Shown here in pieces: positions 26,163 through 35,462 of a stretch of 64,000 nucleotides of DNA. Position 1 is the first letter of the stretch. Every line of letters begins with the position of its first letter. Location of the stretch: contig NZ_SWBO01000002.1 in assembly GCF_005116475.1 (NCBI RefSeq), positions 81,258 through 145,257 of the forward strand. The letters are read 5' to 3'. The notes below the pieces were generated by a model. That model was not told the DNA's origin and ran no database searches. It worked only from the letters and a program-made list of their open reading frames with translations. Made by a program: the position numbers and the translations under genes. This DNA comes from Pedobacter cryotolerans (lineage in GTDB: Bacteria; Bacteroidota; Bacteroidia; Sphingobacteriales; Sphingobacteriaceae).

Positions 26163-28909
26163 TGTACCTTAAATAAATAAGTGCCAGATCCTATTTTAAC
26201 TATTGCCCTGTTTGTTTCTAAACCAAATTTTTCAATTTTCTGATTACTTTCAGTTAAGGTTTGATTTGTTCTAAATGGAATATAAATTTCGGCATTTGTA
26301 TTTGCTGGGATAGTTACTTCCAATTCAAAAACATTTCCAATTTTTTTCCAATTGCTAGCAATTGTGCCGTATGGCGAATTGTAACTCGTATTTGCCGATG
26401 TTAAATCGCCAACAATTTCTGGTTCAATTTTAATTTTATTCCAAGCGATGGATTCTTCATCTTGTCTGATACCACCAACGCCGCTGTAAAACCATTCCAT
26501 TAAATGCCCTAACATTAAATGATTGTTAGAAACGGTTGTTAAAGCTGCCCAGCTCTCGGTTAAAGCGGTTGCTCCTTTTGCCAATTGCATTCCGTAGCCA
26601 GGTTTATCAGCTCGGCTATTCATGTCAAAAATCACATCAGATCTTCCTTCATCTTCCAAAACACGTAATAAATACCTGTAGCCGATATCACCAGCTGTTA
26701 AACTGTTGTCTCTATTTCTAATATCCTTTATAATATTTTCAACTACTGCTTTTTTATCTTTTTCATTTACTAAACCTAAATAAACAGCCATTGCATTAGC
26801 CGTTTGGCTACCACTTGCATATTGTTTAGTTTCTGCATTAAAAAATTTATGATTAAATGCTTTTTTAACTTCAACAGCTAATTTTTCGTAAGTTTCAGCA
26901 TCCTGAGTTTTACCAATTTTTGTTGCAATTTTTGCCAATGTTTTTAAATCGTAGTAATAAATGGCTGTGCCGGTAACGCCCATTGGTGTTAACTGCGAAA
27001 CACCTGGCGCATTTGGACCTAAATCGTACCAATCGCCCAAACCTTGCGACAAAATATGGTTGTTTGCTTTAGTTTTTAAATAGCTGATGTAGCGTTGCAT
27101 CATTGGGTAATAATCTACCATTGCTTGCTGATCTCCATACCATTTGTACAAATACCAAGGCAACAAAATACTGCTACTTCCCCATTCGGGCGAATCGCGA
27201 AACATATCTCCGCCCCATTCAAATTTCACGTATTCTGGCGCTATTTCAGGAATTAAACCATCTGCAGTTTGCGAGTTTTTCATATCCTGCAAAGCTTTTT
27301 TAAATAGCGGTGCGACATCGTAATTATAACTAATAGAACTACCCATTAAATGCAGTTGCTCTAACCAACCTAATTTTTCGCGGTGCGGACAATCGGTAAA
27401 AACGCTCATCATGTTGCTTTTGACAGACCAATTGATCAAATCAAAAGTTTGGTTAAATAGCTCATTAGAACTAGAAAAACTTCCAACTGTTGTTGCTGCA
27501 TTGCGGATATGCAAAGCTTTTAAATCTTCTATTACAGCTTTATTTGAAGGATTATTTTTTCCTTTCGGAACACCACCTTTAACTTGTAAATACCTAAAAC
27601 CTGTGTACATAAATTTTGGTCGCCAAGTTTCTATACCATCGCCTTTTAAAATGTAATTAAAATACGATGGGCCACCTATGTTTTTCTGTGTAACCAAGCC
27701 ATCTTCTTTTAACAATTCTGCTGGCGTAATTCTAATGGTATCGCCTTTTTTACCACTAACTTTTAACTCAATAATGGCCGATGAATTTTGGCCAAAATCA
27801 TAAATCCAATCCTTATTTGCAACCTCAGTTATTGTTTTAGCCGCAAAGCGATCAAAAATTTGAATTGGTTCTTCTTTTTGAGCGTTTAGTTCTGGTCCAT
27901 CAACAGGCAAAGCTGATTTCCAATTGCTATCGTTAAATTTTGGCAAATTCCATCCTTTTTGCTCTAAGTTGGCATTGTAATCCTCACCGCCAAAAATGCT
28001 AGAAAATGTAATTGGAGATGGAGCAGTTTTCCAACTTGAGTTAGAAACAACATCAGTTTTTGTTCCATCTGTATATTCAATTGCCAGTCTGCAAATCATT
28101 TTCGGATAACCAAAGGCAACTTTTAACTTTCTATATCTGCCAGAAACTGGTGGAATATAATAAAAACCATTTCCTAACATCACACCAAAAACGTTTTCTC
28201 CTGTTTTAATTGAATTTGTTAAATCGTAAGTTACATATAATGCTTCCTTATCGTATTTTGTCCATCCAGGTGCTAAAAAATCATCCCCTACTTTTTTTCC
28301 GTTTAAGCTACATTCGAAATGCCCTAAACCAGAAATAAATAAAGTAGCAGATTTTACGGTTTTGATAACATTAACGCTTTTACGGAAAATTGGTAAAATA
28401 TTATTTTCTTTAAAAGTATCTTTCTTTCCATCTACCGGAAGGATATTTACATTGCTATCAGCAATTTTATCGTAAGCAATCCATTGTGCATTTTTCCAAT
28501 CAGCTTTGCTTAATAAACCCATTTGCCAATAAGCCGTTTCACTCCAAACAGAAAGATTGTGATTATCCCAAACTTTTACTTTCCAATAATATTTTTTAGT
28601 AGAAATTAGTTTAGTTCCGCTATAAATAATATTTACCGATTGGTTTGAAGCTATTTTTTTGCTATCCCAAACATTTCCTTTATTTGCTTGTAGATCTTTT
28701 AAGTTATCGGAAACTAAAATCTGAAAGTGCGTTTGTGATGTATTCCTATTTTCAGCTTGTAATTTCCAGCTTAACTTTGGTTGTAGAATATCTAAGCCTA
28801 ATGGATTTGATTTATACTCGCAACTTAGTGCATCAACTTTTAGTTGCTGACTGTAAGTTACCATTGAGCTTAATACCAATACAAAAACGGCTATAAATCT
28901 GTTCATCAT
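26159..28909 (-). CDS. GH78 alpha-L-rhamnosidase
   Basis: This 916-residue secreted enzyme has a signal peptide ending VTYSQQ, N-terminal beta-sandwich domains (LSWKLQAENRN, the LFISGLGHFECSLNGKKVG lectin-like block) and the (alpha/alpha)6 barrel with the active-site block TDCPHREKLGWLEQ (D506, E511, E517). A C-terminal beta-sandwich follows (YNSPYGTIASNW). The DCPHREKLGW type is one of the two common Bacteroidota GH78 versions and occurs in RG-II loci. It is the first gene of the run transcribed leftward from the IclR divergent region, so it probably follows the operon promoter. The role is to remove alpha-L-rhamnose. Confidence 0.92.
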   Translation of the reverse strand: MMNRFIAVFVLVLSSMVTYSQQLKVDALSCEYKSNPLGLDILQPKLSWKLQAENRNTSQTHFQILVSDNLKDLQANKGNVWDSKKIASNQSVNIIYSGTKLISTKKYYWKVKVWDNHNLSVWSETAYWQMGLLSKADWKNAQWIAYDKIADSNVNILPVDGKKDTFKENNILPIFRKSVNVIKTVKSATLFISGLGHFECSLNGKKVGDDFLAPGWTKYDKEALYVTYDLTNSIKTGENVFGVMLGNGFYYIPPVSGRYRKLKVAFGYPKMICRLAIEYTDGTKTDVVSNSSWKTAPSPITFSSIFGGEDYNANLEQKGWNLPKFNDSNWKSALPVDGPELNAQKEEPIQIFDRFAAKTITEVANKDWIYDFGQNSSAIIELKVSGKKGDTIRITPAELLKEDGLVTQKNIGGPSYFNYILKGDGIETWRPKFMYTGFRYLQVKGGVPKGKNNPSNKAVIEDLKALHIRNAATTVGSFSSSNELFNQTFDLINWSVKSNMMSVFTDCPHREKLGWLEQLHLMGSSISYNYDVAPLFKKALQDMKNSQTADGLIPEIAPEYVKFEWGGDMFRDSPEWGSSSILLPWYLYKWYGDQQAMVDYYPMMQRYISYLKTKANNHILSQGLGDWYDLGPNAPGVSQLTPMGVTGTAIYYYDLKTLAKIATKIGKTQDAETYEKLAVEVKKAFNHKFFNAETKQYASGSQTANAMAVYLGLVNEKDKKAVVENIIKDIRNRDNSLTAGDIGYRYLLRVLEDEGRSDVIFDMNSRADKPGYGMQLAKGATALTESWAALTTVSNNHLMLGHLMEWFYSGVGGIRQDEESIAWNKIKIEPEIVGDLTSANTSYNSPYGTIASNWKKIGNVFELEVTIPANTNAEIYIPFRTNQTLTESNQKIEKFGLETNRAIVKIGSGTYLFKVQ

Positions 28910-29008
28910 TATTAAATTAGCTCTTCAGCTAAATATAATCGCCCTGCGATACAAAAGTTATTGGTTTACATTTGATTTATTAATGCAAAATACAATTAAG
29001 CATTAATT

Positions 29009-29016
29009 CAAATATA
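29009..29016 (-). promoter_or_regulatory. Candidate -7 box for the leftward PUL run
   Basis: On the minus strand this reads TATATTTG, matching the Bacteroidota TAnnTTTG -7 consensus. It is about 100 bp upstream of the GH78 start. No convincing -33 TTTG box is at the usual distance, so the call is weak. The 224-bp divergent gap also probably holds the IclR operator. Confidence 0.35.
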
Positions 29017-29095
29017 AATTATTTTTTTAAATATGAAAATTATTATCTCCAAAAAATTACTTTTAACGAAAAATAAGAAATTAATAAGCATTTTG

Positions 29096-29103
29096 TATGT
29101 TTG
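29096..29103 (+). promoter_or_regulatory. Candidate -7 box for the IclR gene
   Basis: TATGTTTG fits TAnnTTTG, and the IclR ATG follows about 30 bp downstream, a plausible leader length. A matching -33 box is not obvious. Confidence 0.4.
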
Positions 29104-29133
29104 AAGAAGTAACAATTATAACTTTTTGGTACA

Positions 29134-29916
29134 ATGAACGAAAACGAATCAAAATATCAGGCACCCGCTCTTGATAAAGGTCTTGATATCTTAGAATATC
29201 TTTCAGCACAGTCTATTCCACTTTCACAGTCGGAAATTGCTATTGGCATTGATAAAACGCCTAACGAGATTTACCGAATGCTGATGAGTTTAGAAAGCAG
29301 AGGTTACATTATAAGAGATGAAGTTTCGGGAAAATATCGTTTATCTTTAAAGTTATTTTACCTTTCTCACCGTCACTCTCCTGTTGATGAATTGCGAAAA
29401 GCAGCTCAATTTCCATTAGAGGAATTGGCTGATACGGTACGACAATCTTGCCATTTGAGTATATTGTATATGAACCAAGTAATGGTAATTATACATGCCA
29501 AAAGTCCGGGGCCAATTGCGCTTTCTATTGAGGAAGGAAATTTATTTCCATTGCCTTTAACAGCATCTGGCAAGGTTTTGTTGGCTTATATGAATGATGC
29601 CGAAAGAAGTACAATTTTAAAGAATAATCAAATCTTTAAAAAATATGCTAAGCCTAAAAGGGATGAATTTTTAGCTTCATTGGCAGATATAAAAGCCACG
29701 GGATCTTACATTAAACCGAGCGATTTGGCTGAAGGAGTTTCGGATATTTCTGTTCCGATTGGAAAACACAGCAACAATGGCATTATCGCTTGTTTAACCA
29801 TCTCGATGTTAAGCACCTTAAACATTAATAAAAACATTAAAAACGAAGAGATTTTAGCAGAAGCAAATAAATGCGTTAAAAAAATTGAACAAAGGATTGG
29901 GGTTTTGGGATTGTAA
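29134..29916 (+). CDS. IclR-family transcriptional regulator
   Basis: The 260-residue protein has an N-terminal winged helix-turn-helix (about 10-70: LDKGLDILEYLSAQSIPLSQ, IDKTPNEIYRMLMSLESRGY) and a C-terminal IclR ligand-binding domain (about 85-255: SCHLSILYMNQVMVII, LTASGKVLLAY, GVSDISVPI). IclR proteins sense small carboxylates or sugar-acid intermediates, for example KdgR in pectin catabolism. It is divergent from the GH78-led run across 224 bp and is the only regulator in the window. It therefore probably controls the leftward run and may respond to a product of the dehydrogenase/CoA-transferase genes. Confidence 0.88.
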   Translation: MNENESKYQAPALDKGLDILEYLSAQSIPLSQSEIAIGIDKTPNEIYRMLMSLESRGYIIRDEVSGKYRLSLKLFYLSHRHSPVDELRKAAQFPLEELADTVRQSCHLSILYMNQVMVIIHAKSPGPIALSIEEGNLFPLPLTASGKVLLAYMNDAERSTILKNNQIFKKYAKPKRDEFLASLADIKATGSYIKPSDLAEGVSDISVPIGKHSNNGIIACLTISMLSTLNINKNIKNEEILAEANKCVKKIEQRIGVLGL

Positions 29917-29941
29917 ACCCCCAACTCCTGAAGGGGCTTTT
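29915..29941. repeat. CCCCAACTCCTGAAGGGG element, possible terminator
   Basis: This hairpin-forming element with a trailing ctttt starts two bases before the end of the IclR gene. A near copy (aaccccaacccctaaaggtgctttt) is at 31214-31240. The pattern is an interspersed repeat that could also end transcription. Confidence 0.5.
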
Positions 29942-29967
29942 AGTTAACTCAAAAAAATCATTCAAAA

Positions 29968-30408
29968 ATGGCTTTCAGCAAAGAAGAAAGAGAACTTAAT
30001 AAAATATTATTAATCGCTACGCTTAATTATTTGCTCGAATACCATTCTCAAGATATGGTTTTCGATGATTTTAGTCCATCAAAACAATGGTATTTACAGG
30101 AGCTTAAACAAGCAGAATTGGATATCAAAAACTCTAGATCACAACGGATTAAACGAAGACTTGATCTACATATTTCCCTATTAAAAAGTCGATTTGATCA
30201 AGGTTACAATAACTACATTAAAGAAAAGACCAATTACGATATCGACATATTTGAAAAATTTAAGAATGATGTTCTTCCTATCATTAAAAAAGGCAGCATA
30301 AATCATAACGATGTTTATTTAGTAGAATATTACATGAAAGCCTATTCTACTAACCCAAATGAACAAGACAACATTGCCATTCTCAAAAATTTGCAAGGTA
30401 AACGTTAA
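29968..30408 (+). CDS. Hypothetical helical protein, 146 aa
   Basis: No family is recognised. The protein is hydrophilic and mostly helical, with no signal peptide or membrane segment. It has a charged central region (YLQELKQAELDIKNSRSQRI, KRRLDLHISLLKSRFDQGYN) likely to form paired helices. It lies 51 bp after the IclR gene on the same strand and ends six bases before the next small gene. Gene spacing, ATG start and codon use like its neighbours support it being real. It could be cargo unrelated to the PUL. Confidence 0.65.
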   Translation: MAFSKEERELNKILLIATLNYLLEYHSQDMVFDDFSPSKQWYLQELKQAELDIKNSRSQRIKRRLDLHISLLKSRFDQGYNNYIKEKTNYDIDIFEKFKNDVLPIIKKGSINHNDVYLVEYYMKAYSTNPNEQDNIAILKNLQGKR

Positions 30409-30414
30409 GCCTAT

Positions 30415-30819
30415 TTGAATGATTTATGTAAAGATGATGAAGTGATTACAGAAAGCTACCATTTGATAATACAAGGTAAAAAAAGCTGGACAGTTGCTGA
30501 TGAAGATTACGAACAGTTTTATAAGGAAAATAGTAAAGATTGGTTGTTAGAAGAAGTTATTGCACCGAATGGCGTTAATAAGCTATTGATACAACATAGT
30601 GAAAACGGTGAGCATGCTTTAACCTATATTGTAATTGAGTTAAAAGGTGGATCAGGAACAATTTATGCAGCATTAGGTGAAAAGTTACCCATAAAAACTT
30701 ACTGGAGAAATGACAATACCGTTGTTGTAGAAACGAAAAGTGACTACGAGATACTTAATAAATATAATCAGGTTAGTAGTTATGGCGATATAGTTAAAGT
30801 CGAGTACGTAGAGCATTAA
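30415..30819 (+). CDS. Hypothetical acidic protein, 134 aa
   Basis: No family is recognised. The frame starts at a TTG (30415), six bases after the upstream gene, and no ATG is available nearby in frame. It is acidic and probably alpha+beta, with YHLIIQGKKSWTVADEDYEQF, HALTYIVIELKGGSGTIYAA and VVVETKSDYEILNKYNQVSS. There is no export signal. The tight spacing to the 146-aa gene suggests a two-gene unit. Small acidic partners of this kind can be immunity proteins, but nothing here proves that. Confidence 0.55.
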   Translation: MNDLCKDDEVITESYHLIIQGKKSWTVADEDYEQFYKENSKDWLLEEVIAPNGVNKLLIQHSENGEHALTYIVIELKGGSGTIYAALGEKLPIKTYWRNDNTVVVETKSDYEILNKYNQVSSYGDIVKVEYVEH

Positions 30820-31017
30820 TCTGTATATATGATTTCGGCTAGTGAGACACCATTAGTATTCGGAAGATTAAAAATTAAACACATAGGCACATAGTTAGTA
30901 TATGAAAAAATGTGCTAGCCTATGTTTTCAATGTCTTATTATGGTTAGAAAATTACACGGAGGGTTCAATTATATCAGCGGGATAATATCTGTATAGCAA
31001 TTGCAAGGCATACATTC

Positions 31018-31033
31018 GACCCCAGCTGGGGTC
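31018..31033. repeat. Perfect palindrome GACCCCAGCTGGGGTC
   Basis: This GC-rich 16-bp palindrome lies in an AT-rich gap. It is flanked by loosely mirrored caattgcaaggcatac and gcataccataattgc arms, which widens the inverted repeat to about 50 bp. It resembles another interspersed hairpin family. Confidence 0.65.
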
Positions 31034-31258
31034 GCATACCATAATTGCACATTAGCTATAGACATAAGACCTCTCTGAGATCTAAAATAACTTCTAATAA
31101 ATCTTAGTTGCACTCGTAGTCCGTATTTTTATCAATTTTTCTAAATCTCTATGTGATAAATAATCATTAAAAATTTGTTCGAACAGTTATGGTGAGAAAC
31201 CAGCCGATAGAATAAAACCCCAACCCCTAAAGGTGCTTTTGAAGTCAACGAACAATGC

Positions 31259-31371
31259 GTCATTTCGAACGAGTTTTCACGAGGAGAAATCTGTTTCCTA
31301 TTTACCAGTGATAAAAACTAAAGACAGTGGTAAAGACTCTGAGATTTCTCCCTGCGGTTCGAAATGACGAT
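31259..31371. repeat. Inverted repeat of the TCATTTCGAACG...GAGAAATCT family
   Basis: Arms gcgtcatttcgaacgag...gagaaatct and agatttctccc...ggttcgaaatgacg face each other across about 60 bp, just downstream of the rhamnosidase stop. This is a fourth interspersed family, present once in the window. Confidence 0.8.
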
Positions 31372-31378
31372 CTATATT

Positions 31379-33544
31379 TTACCCCTGATACTTTACCACA
31401 TATTCCACTCCTTTTTGGATGGTCATTTCATAAAGCCCTTTAGCAACTTCTTTAATAACAGCTCCTTTAACACTTGGTTTAACAGCACTTTTAAACCTCA
31501 AAGTTCCTATACCTTCTGCTGCTTTCACTTTAATTTCTTTTTTGCTTACTGATAATGCGATTTCTCCATTGTTAGTTGGCACAGTTCCTTCCATCCATTC
31601 TAATCCACCTAAATTTGGTTCAACTAAGTAAGTTTGATAAGCCGAAGATGTTGGTTTAACACCTAAATAGTATTTACCTAATAAATAAATCGGACTAGCG
31701 CCCCAAGCGTGGCATAAACTTTTACCAAATGGGCGACCGTACATGGCTAAATGTTCGTCTCCTTTTTTTTCAGGATTGTATTCTTCCCAAAAAGAAGTTG
31801 CACCTAACTTTAACATGCCACCCCAATAGCTTTTCATTTCTTTTAATACATAAGGTTGTTCGCCCATGGCGCATAAAGCCTCTAACTCATAAAAGCGCAT
31901 GTAAGGCGTTGTAATTTTGGCAACCTTATCATTTAACAACACATTTTGCTTTACTGCTAATTTTTGTTCAGGCGTAAAATAATCGAAGAAAATGCCAAAC
32001 ATATTTGCGTAACGGGTAACATTGTCGGTTTGTTTTCCATCAATGCGACTATGAACTAAAGCACTTTTTTCTTTATTCCAATACAACTCAAAAATTTTGG
32101 ATTTTAGTTCAGCTGCTTGTTTACTGTAAATGGCTGCACTAGCCTCATCGTTAGCTAATTTGGCACACAAAGCCATGGTTTCTAAGCTTCTACAATATAG
32201 TAATTGTTCAAAACTAACTTCGCCATCTTTACTTAATTTATCTGCCCAATCAATAAAAATCCAATCGCCTGGCATCCATTCTAATAAACCATTTTTGTTT
32301 TTACGACCATCTATGTAAGTCATTAAACTTTTCATACGCGGATAAATATCTTGTACAAATTTCTGATCGCCAGAATATTGATAATAATCGTAAATCCCTA
32401 AAAACCAATAGAAAGAGTAATCCATAATGGTATTAATGTGAGCCGTAACCGGATCTTTTCCACGCTGTGCCCATAAAGTTCTTTTAACGGTTGGCGCATC
32501 ATAAATAGAGTAATAGTTCATCAAGTAACTTTGGTAAGCATCGCCACTCCAAATCCACCTATCGCGTTTAATGCCATCAATAAAAAACTCTCGAGTGTTT
32601 AACTCAAAAGTATACTTCGAAACCTCATAAATTTTATTCAATTCAGCATCAGAGCTTTTAAAACTTCCACGTTGTGCCACAGGCGAATATTCATATAACA
32701 TCGATATTGAGTCTAATGAAACAGATCCTTCTGGCTGGATATTTACGTAACGAAAAGCTTTAGACAATTCCATTACCGAATCAGTTTTACTGGCTAAATC
32801 AAGCTCAAGCAGATCTAAAGTTTCGCAATGCGATACAGATAAAGCTTCTTCTTTAGATTCCCCGTAATAAATATTCAGTTTTCCTTTTCCCTTTAGACCG
32901 TGAATTTTGATGAAACCAAATGTTTCTTTACCAAAATCGGTTACAAAACCTTTGTTGATTTTTTCAGTTTTTACCGCTATAATTGGCTTTGTTGGTAATT
33001 TAAACTTTGATGGAAGACTTAACGGATCAGTCATATTCCAGCTGCCGGCGTTTACAAAGGTTGTTCCAGATTTGTCAGATGTTTTCCCACTAGCATCAAT
33101 CCACTCCTTATCTTCAAAAGTAGCTAACCAAGTTTCATCAGAAACAACAGTTTTACCTTGCACAAAAATTGCTGGCACTTGCGCAGTGCTGTAAACTTTT
33201 AAACTTAATTTATGCTTACCTGCTGGGATGGTAATCGATTTTGGAAAACCACTTATTGCTTTACCATCAATTTTAACATTGTAAGTTCCTTCAACAAAAA
33301 GTTTAACCTCTTCTGCAGCTGGCAAATTAAATTCCTTATGAAAATCTACCAATACGTAATGGCTATCCATTTTCCAGAACACTGGGAAGAATGAACCTCT
33401 CTCGGTTCTGCGGTTTTGCATTACATTACCCATATAAATATCAAAATCGCCAGGATACCAAATCCATTGTGCTTTTTGAGCAAAAATTGGAAAGGTTAAA
33501 CAGATTAAAATGGATAGTAGAGTTAGTTTTTTTAAATTTTTCAT
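31379..33544 (-). CDS. GH78-type alpha-L-rhamnosidase, short version
   Basis: The 721-residue secreted protein has a signal peptide ending PIFAQ, a lectin-like N-terminal region, then the six-hairpin barrel and a C-terminal beta-sandwich (VPTNNGEIALSVSKKE). The active-site block is FIDGIKRDRWIWSGDAYQ with D323, D328 and D335. The glutamate of the classical DCPxRxE motif is replaced by D328, as in a divergent branch of the family. FWEEYNPEKKGDEHLAMYGRPFGKSLCHAWG fits the family's substrate-site region. It is the last gene of the SusC/D-side run. Rhamnosidase activity is likely, but the linkage is unknown. Confidence 0.82.
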   Translation of the reverse strand: MKNLKKLTLLSILICLTFPIFAQKAQWIWYPGDFDIYMGNVMQNRRTERGSFFPVFWKMDSHYVLVDFHKEFNLPAAEEVKLFVEGTYNVKIDGKAISGFPKSITIPAGKHKLSLKVYSTAQVPAIFVQGKTVVSDETWLATFEDKEWIDASGKTSDKSGTTFVNAGSWNMTDPLSLPSKFKLPTKPIIAVKTEKINKGFVTDFGKETFGFIKIHGLKGKGKLNIYYGESKEEALSVSHCETLDLLELDLASKTDSVMELSKAFRYVNIQPEGSVSLDSISMLYEYSPVAQRGSFKSSDAELNKIYEVSKYTFELNTREFFIDGIKRDRWIWSGDAYQSYLMNYYSIYDAPTVKRTLWAQRGKDPVTAHINTIMDYSFYWFLGIYDYYQYSGDQKFVQDIYPRMKSLMTYIDGRKNKNGLLEWMPGDWIFIDWADKLSKDGEVSFEQLLYCRSLETMALCAKLANDEASAAIYSKQAAELKSKIFELYWNKEKSALVHSRIDGKQTDNVTRYANMFGIFFDYFTPEQKLAVKQNVLLNDKVAKITTPYMRFYELEALCAMGEQPYVLKEMKSYWGGMLKLGATSFWEEYNPEKKGDEHLAMYGRPFGKSLCHAWGASPIYLLGKYYLGVKPTSSAYQTYLVEPNLGGLEWMEGTVPTNNGEIALSVSKKEIKVKAAEGIGTLRFKSAVKPSVKGAVIKEVAKGLYEMTIQKGVEYVVKYQG

Positions 33545-33617
33545 GTCAAATAATTAAAATATATTCAAAACGCTTTAAAATTGCTTTCCCGAAAAATCGG
33601 GACAATGACGAATTGAT

Positions 33618-35204
33618 TTAATGTCCGTTAAAGAAAATATATAATGCTATCATTACAATAGTTAATAAAAACCATAAAAATTTCACTTGAAAATCTGGTT
33701 TAGCTGCAGGGTCTATTTTAAGCAAAGCTTGATGATCTTTTTGACTGTTTTTATCAATTACAGTGATGATAAAAGCCAAGATTGATAATGCTACAAAAAT
33801 ATAGAATGACAATAATAAAAAGTGTGGCCAATTGTAGGTGCCATTTGGAAAAACCCAAAGATATAAAACACCTGTACCTAAGCTAATTACCGTACCAAAT
33901 GTTAGCACAAAGTTTGCAGCTTTGGTGGTAGTTTTGTTCCATAATACGCCAAACAAAAACACTACAGACATTGGTGGAGCGATAAAACCTAATACGGATT
34001 GAAACACATCGAATAGATTTAAACCTTTAATGCTATCAATACCTAAAGTGATAAAGATGGAAAGTAAAGAACCAAATAAAACCACTAATCTTCCTGTTTT
34101 TTTAATTGTAGTTTGGCTTGCATTAGGTTGATATTTTTTAACATAAATATCCATTGTAAAAACAGTGCTTAATGAGTTTAAGGCAGAGCCGATGGTGCTA
34201 ATTAAAGCCGCAATTAATACTACAATTATTAATCCTCTAAGTCCTATCGGGAATAATTGTGTAACCATAGTTAAATATGCCTCATCAGGGTTTTTAAGTT
34301 GAGGAAAAAGCACAAAACAAACTATTCCCGGCAGGATAAATAGTGGCACATCTAATATTTTTAACCAACCTATAAAATTGGCACCTAATTGTCCTTCTTT
34401 TAAATTTTTTGCCCCTAAAACAGATTGCACCATTGATTGATCTGTACACCAAAACCACACGCCCATAATCGGATAACCCAATAAAATTGCGATCCATGGG
34501 TAATTTTTATCATCGGCTGGAAGTAGCAGATTCCAATAAGAACCTGGTGTGTTGGTATAAATTGCAGAAAGACCACCGGCTTTATTGACACCTAAAACAA
34601 CCAATAATAGAGAAACCGCAATGAGTAATAACATTTGAAAAACGTTGGTATAAGCTATTGCTTTTAATCCGCCAGCAGCAGCAAAAAATGCAGACAAAAC
34701 AACCATCAATATCACTGATAAATACATAGGCATATCTAACAGTTGTTTTACTAAAATACCACCTGCAAAAAGTGTTAACGAAAGCCAAGAAATTAAAATG
34801 GTAATTACTGTGTACCAAGCAAGTATGTTCCTTGTAGAGTCGCCAAAGCGCTTGCCCATAAACTCAGGCAATGTTAAAACCTTTGCTCCTAAATAGCGTG
34901 GCGAAAAAACCATTGCCAATAAAAGAATAAAAATAAAAGCATACCAAGCGAAATTACCCGCCACAATACCGCTTGTAAAACCAACGCTTGCTGAGGCAAT
35001 AAGCATTGAAGGACCAACGTTTGTACCCCACATATTTAAACCAATGCTAGTCCAACCCAATGTGTTGCTCGCTAAAAATATATTCTCGTTATTGCCTTTA
35101 TCTTTAACAAAAGAAATATAATAGCCAAAGGCGATGAGAATAAATAGATAGGCAGCAATTACTACGTAATCTATGGGTTCTAAAAAAGTATGGATTTGGT
35201 TCAT
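33618..35204 (-). CDS. Sodium/solute symporter (SSS family)
   Basis: This 528-residue inner-membrane protein has about 13-14 hydrophobic segments. The signature regions are YYISFVKDKGNNENIFLASNTLGW near the N-terminus, FMGKRFGDSTRNILAWYT, and GLIIVVLIAALISTIGSALNSLSTVFTMDIY, which holds the TM8 Ser/Thr sodium-site region. SSS proteins in this setting import monosaccharides, uronates or sugar acids with Na+. It is followed by a rhamnosidase and preceded by a Gfo/Idh dehydrogenase, so it probably serves a product of this branch, complementing FucP on the other side. Confidence 0.9.
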   Translation of the reverse strand: MNQIHTFLEPIDYVVIAAYLFILIAFGYYISFVKDKGNNENIFLASNTLGWTSIGLNMWGTNVGPSMLIASASVGFTSGIVAGNFAWYAFIFILLLAMVFSPRYLGAKVLTLPEFMGKRFGDSTRNILAWYTVITILISWLSLTLFAGGILVKQLLDMPMYLSVILMVVLSAFFAAAGGLKAIAYTNVFQMLLLIAVSLLLVVLGVNKAGGLSAIYTNTPGSYWNLLLPADDKNYPWIAILLGYPIMGVWFWCTDQSMVQSVLGAKNLKEGQLGANFIGWLKILDVPLFILPGIVCFVLFPQLKNPDEAYLTMVTQLFPIGLRGLIIVVLIAALISTIGSALNSLSTVFTMDIYVKKYQPNASQTTIKKTGRLVVLFGSLLSIFITLGIDSIKGLNLFDVFQSVLGFIAPPMSVVFLFGVLWNKTTTKAANFVLTFGTVISLGTGVLYLWVFPNGTYNWPHFLLLSFYIFVALSILAFIITVIDKNSQKDHQALLKIDPAAKPDFQVKFLWFLLTIVMIALYIFFNGH

Positions 35205-35300
35205 TTTGGTTTGTTTTTATTTAAATCAGTTTTTATCAAATGATATCATTCTTTAATTAAAATGTTTTAGTAAGGATATATCCTCTACTAAGCAGATTTG

Positions 35301-35377
35301 TCAGTCTGAGCGTAGTCGAAGACCAATTTAGTTAACAAACATCCTAAAACTTTCCTTAGACTACGCTCAGGATGACA
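35301..35377. repeat. Inverted CAGTCTGAGCGTAGTCGAAG element
   Basis: Arms tcagtctgagcgtagtcgaaga and ttagactacgctcaggatgaca face each other in the 258-bp gap between the symporter and the Gfo/Idh gene. A ggttggtgtcctcaccaatc palindrome follows at about 35427-35446. Confidence 0.85.
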
Positions 35378-35462
35378 TCACGCTAATGAGATCCTGTAGT
35401 AAACTATTTCATTCCTTTTATTCCATGGTTGGTGTCCTCACCAATCAAAAGTTTAATTTTCA

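Larger units (their letters stand above)
30820..31378. other. Noncoding region between convergent genes, with repeats
   Basis: The 559-bp gap separates the plus-strand small genes from the minus-strand rhamnosidase. It contains remnants of the cacataggcacatag family near 30880-30940, a perfect 16-bp palindrome at 31018-31033, a CCCCAACCCC-type element at 31214-31240 and a long inverted repeat at 31259-31371. No gene is visible. Confidence 0.7.

Noticed and set aside
31018..31033. Possible transcription terminator between convergent genes
   Set aside because: The palindrome has no loop and no adjacent T-tract; it looks like an interspersed repeat core.
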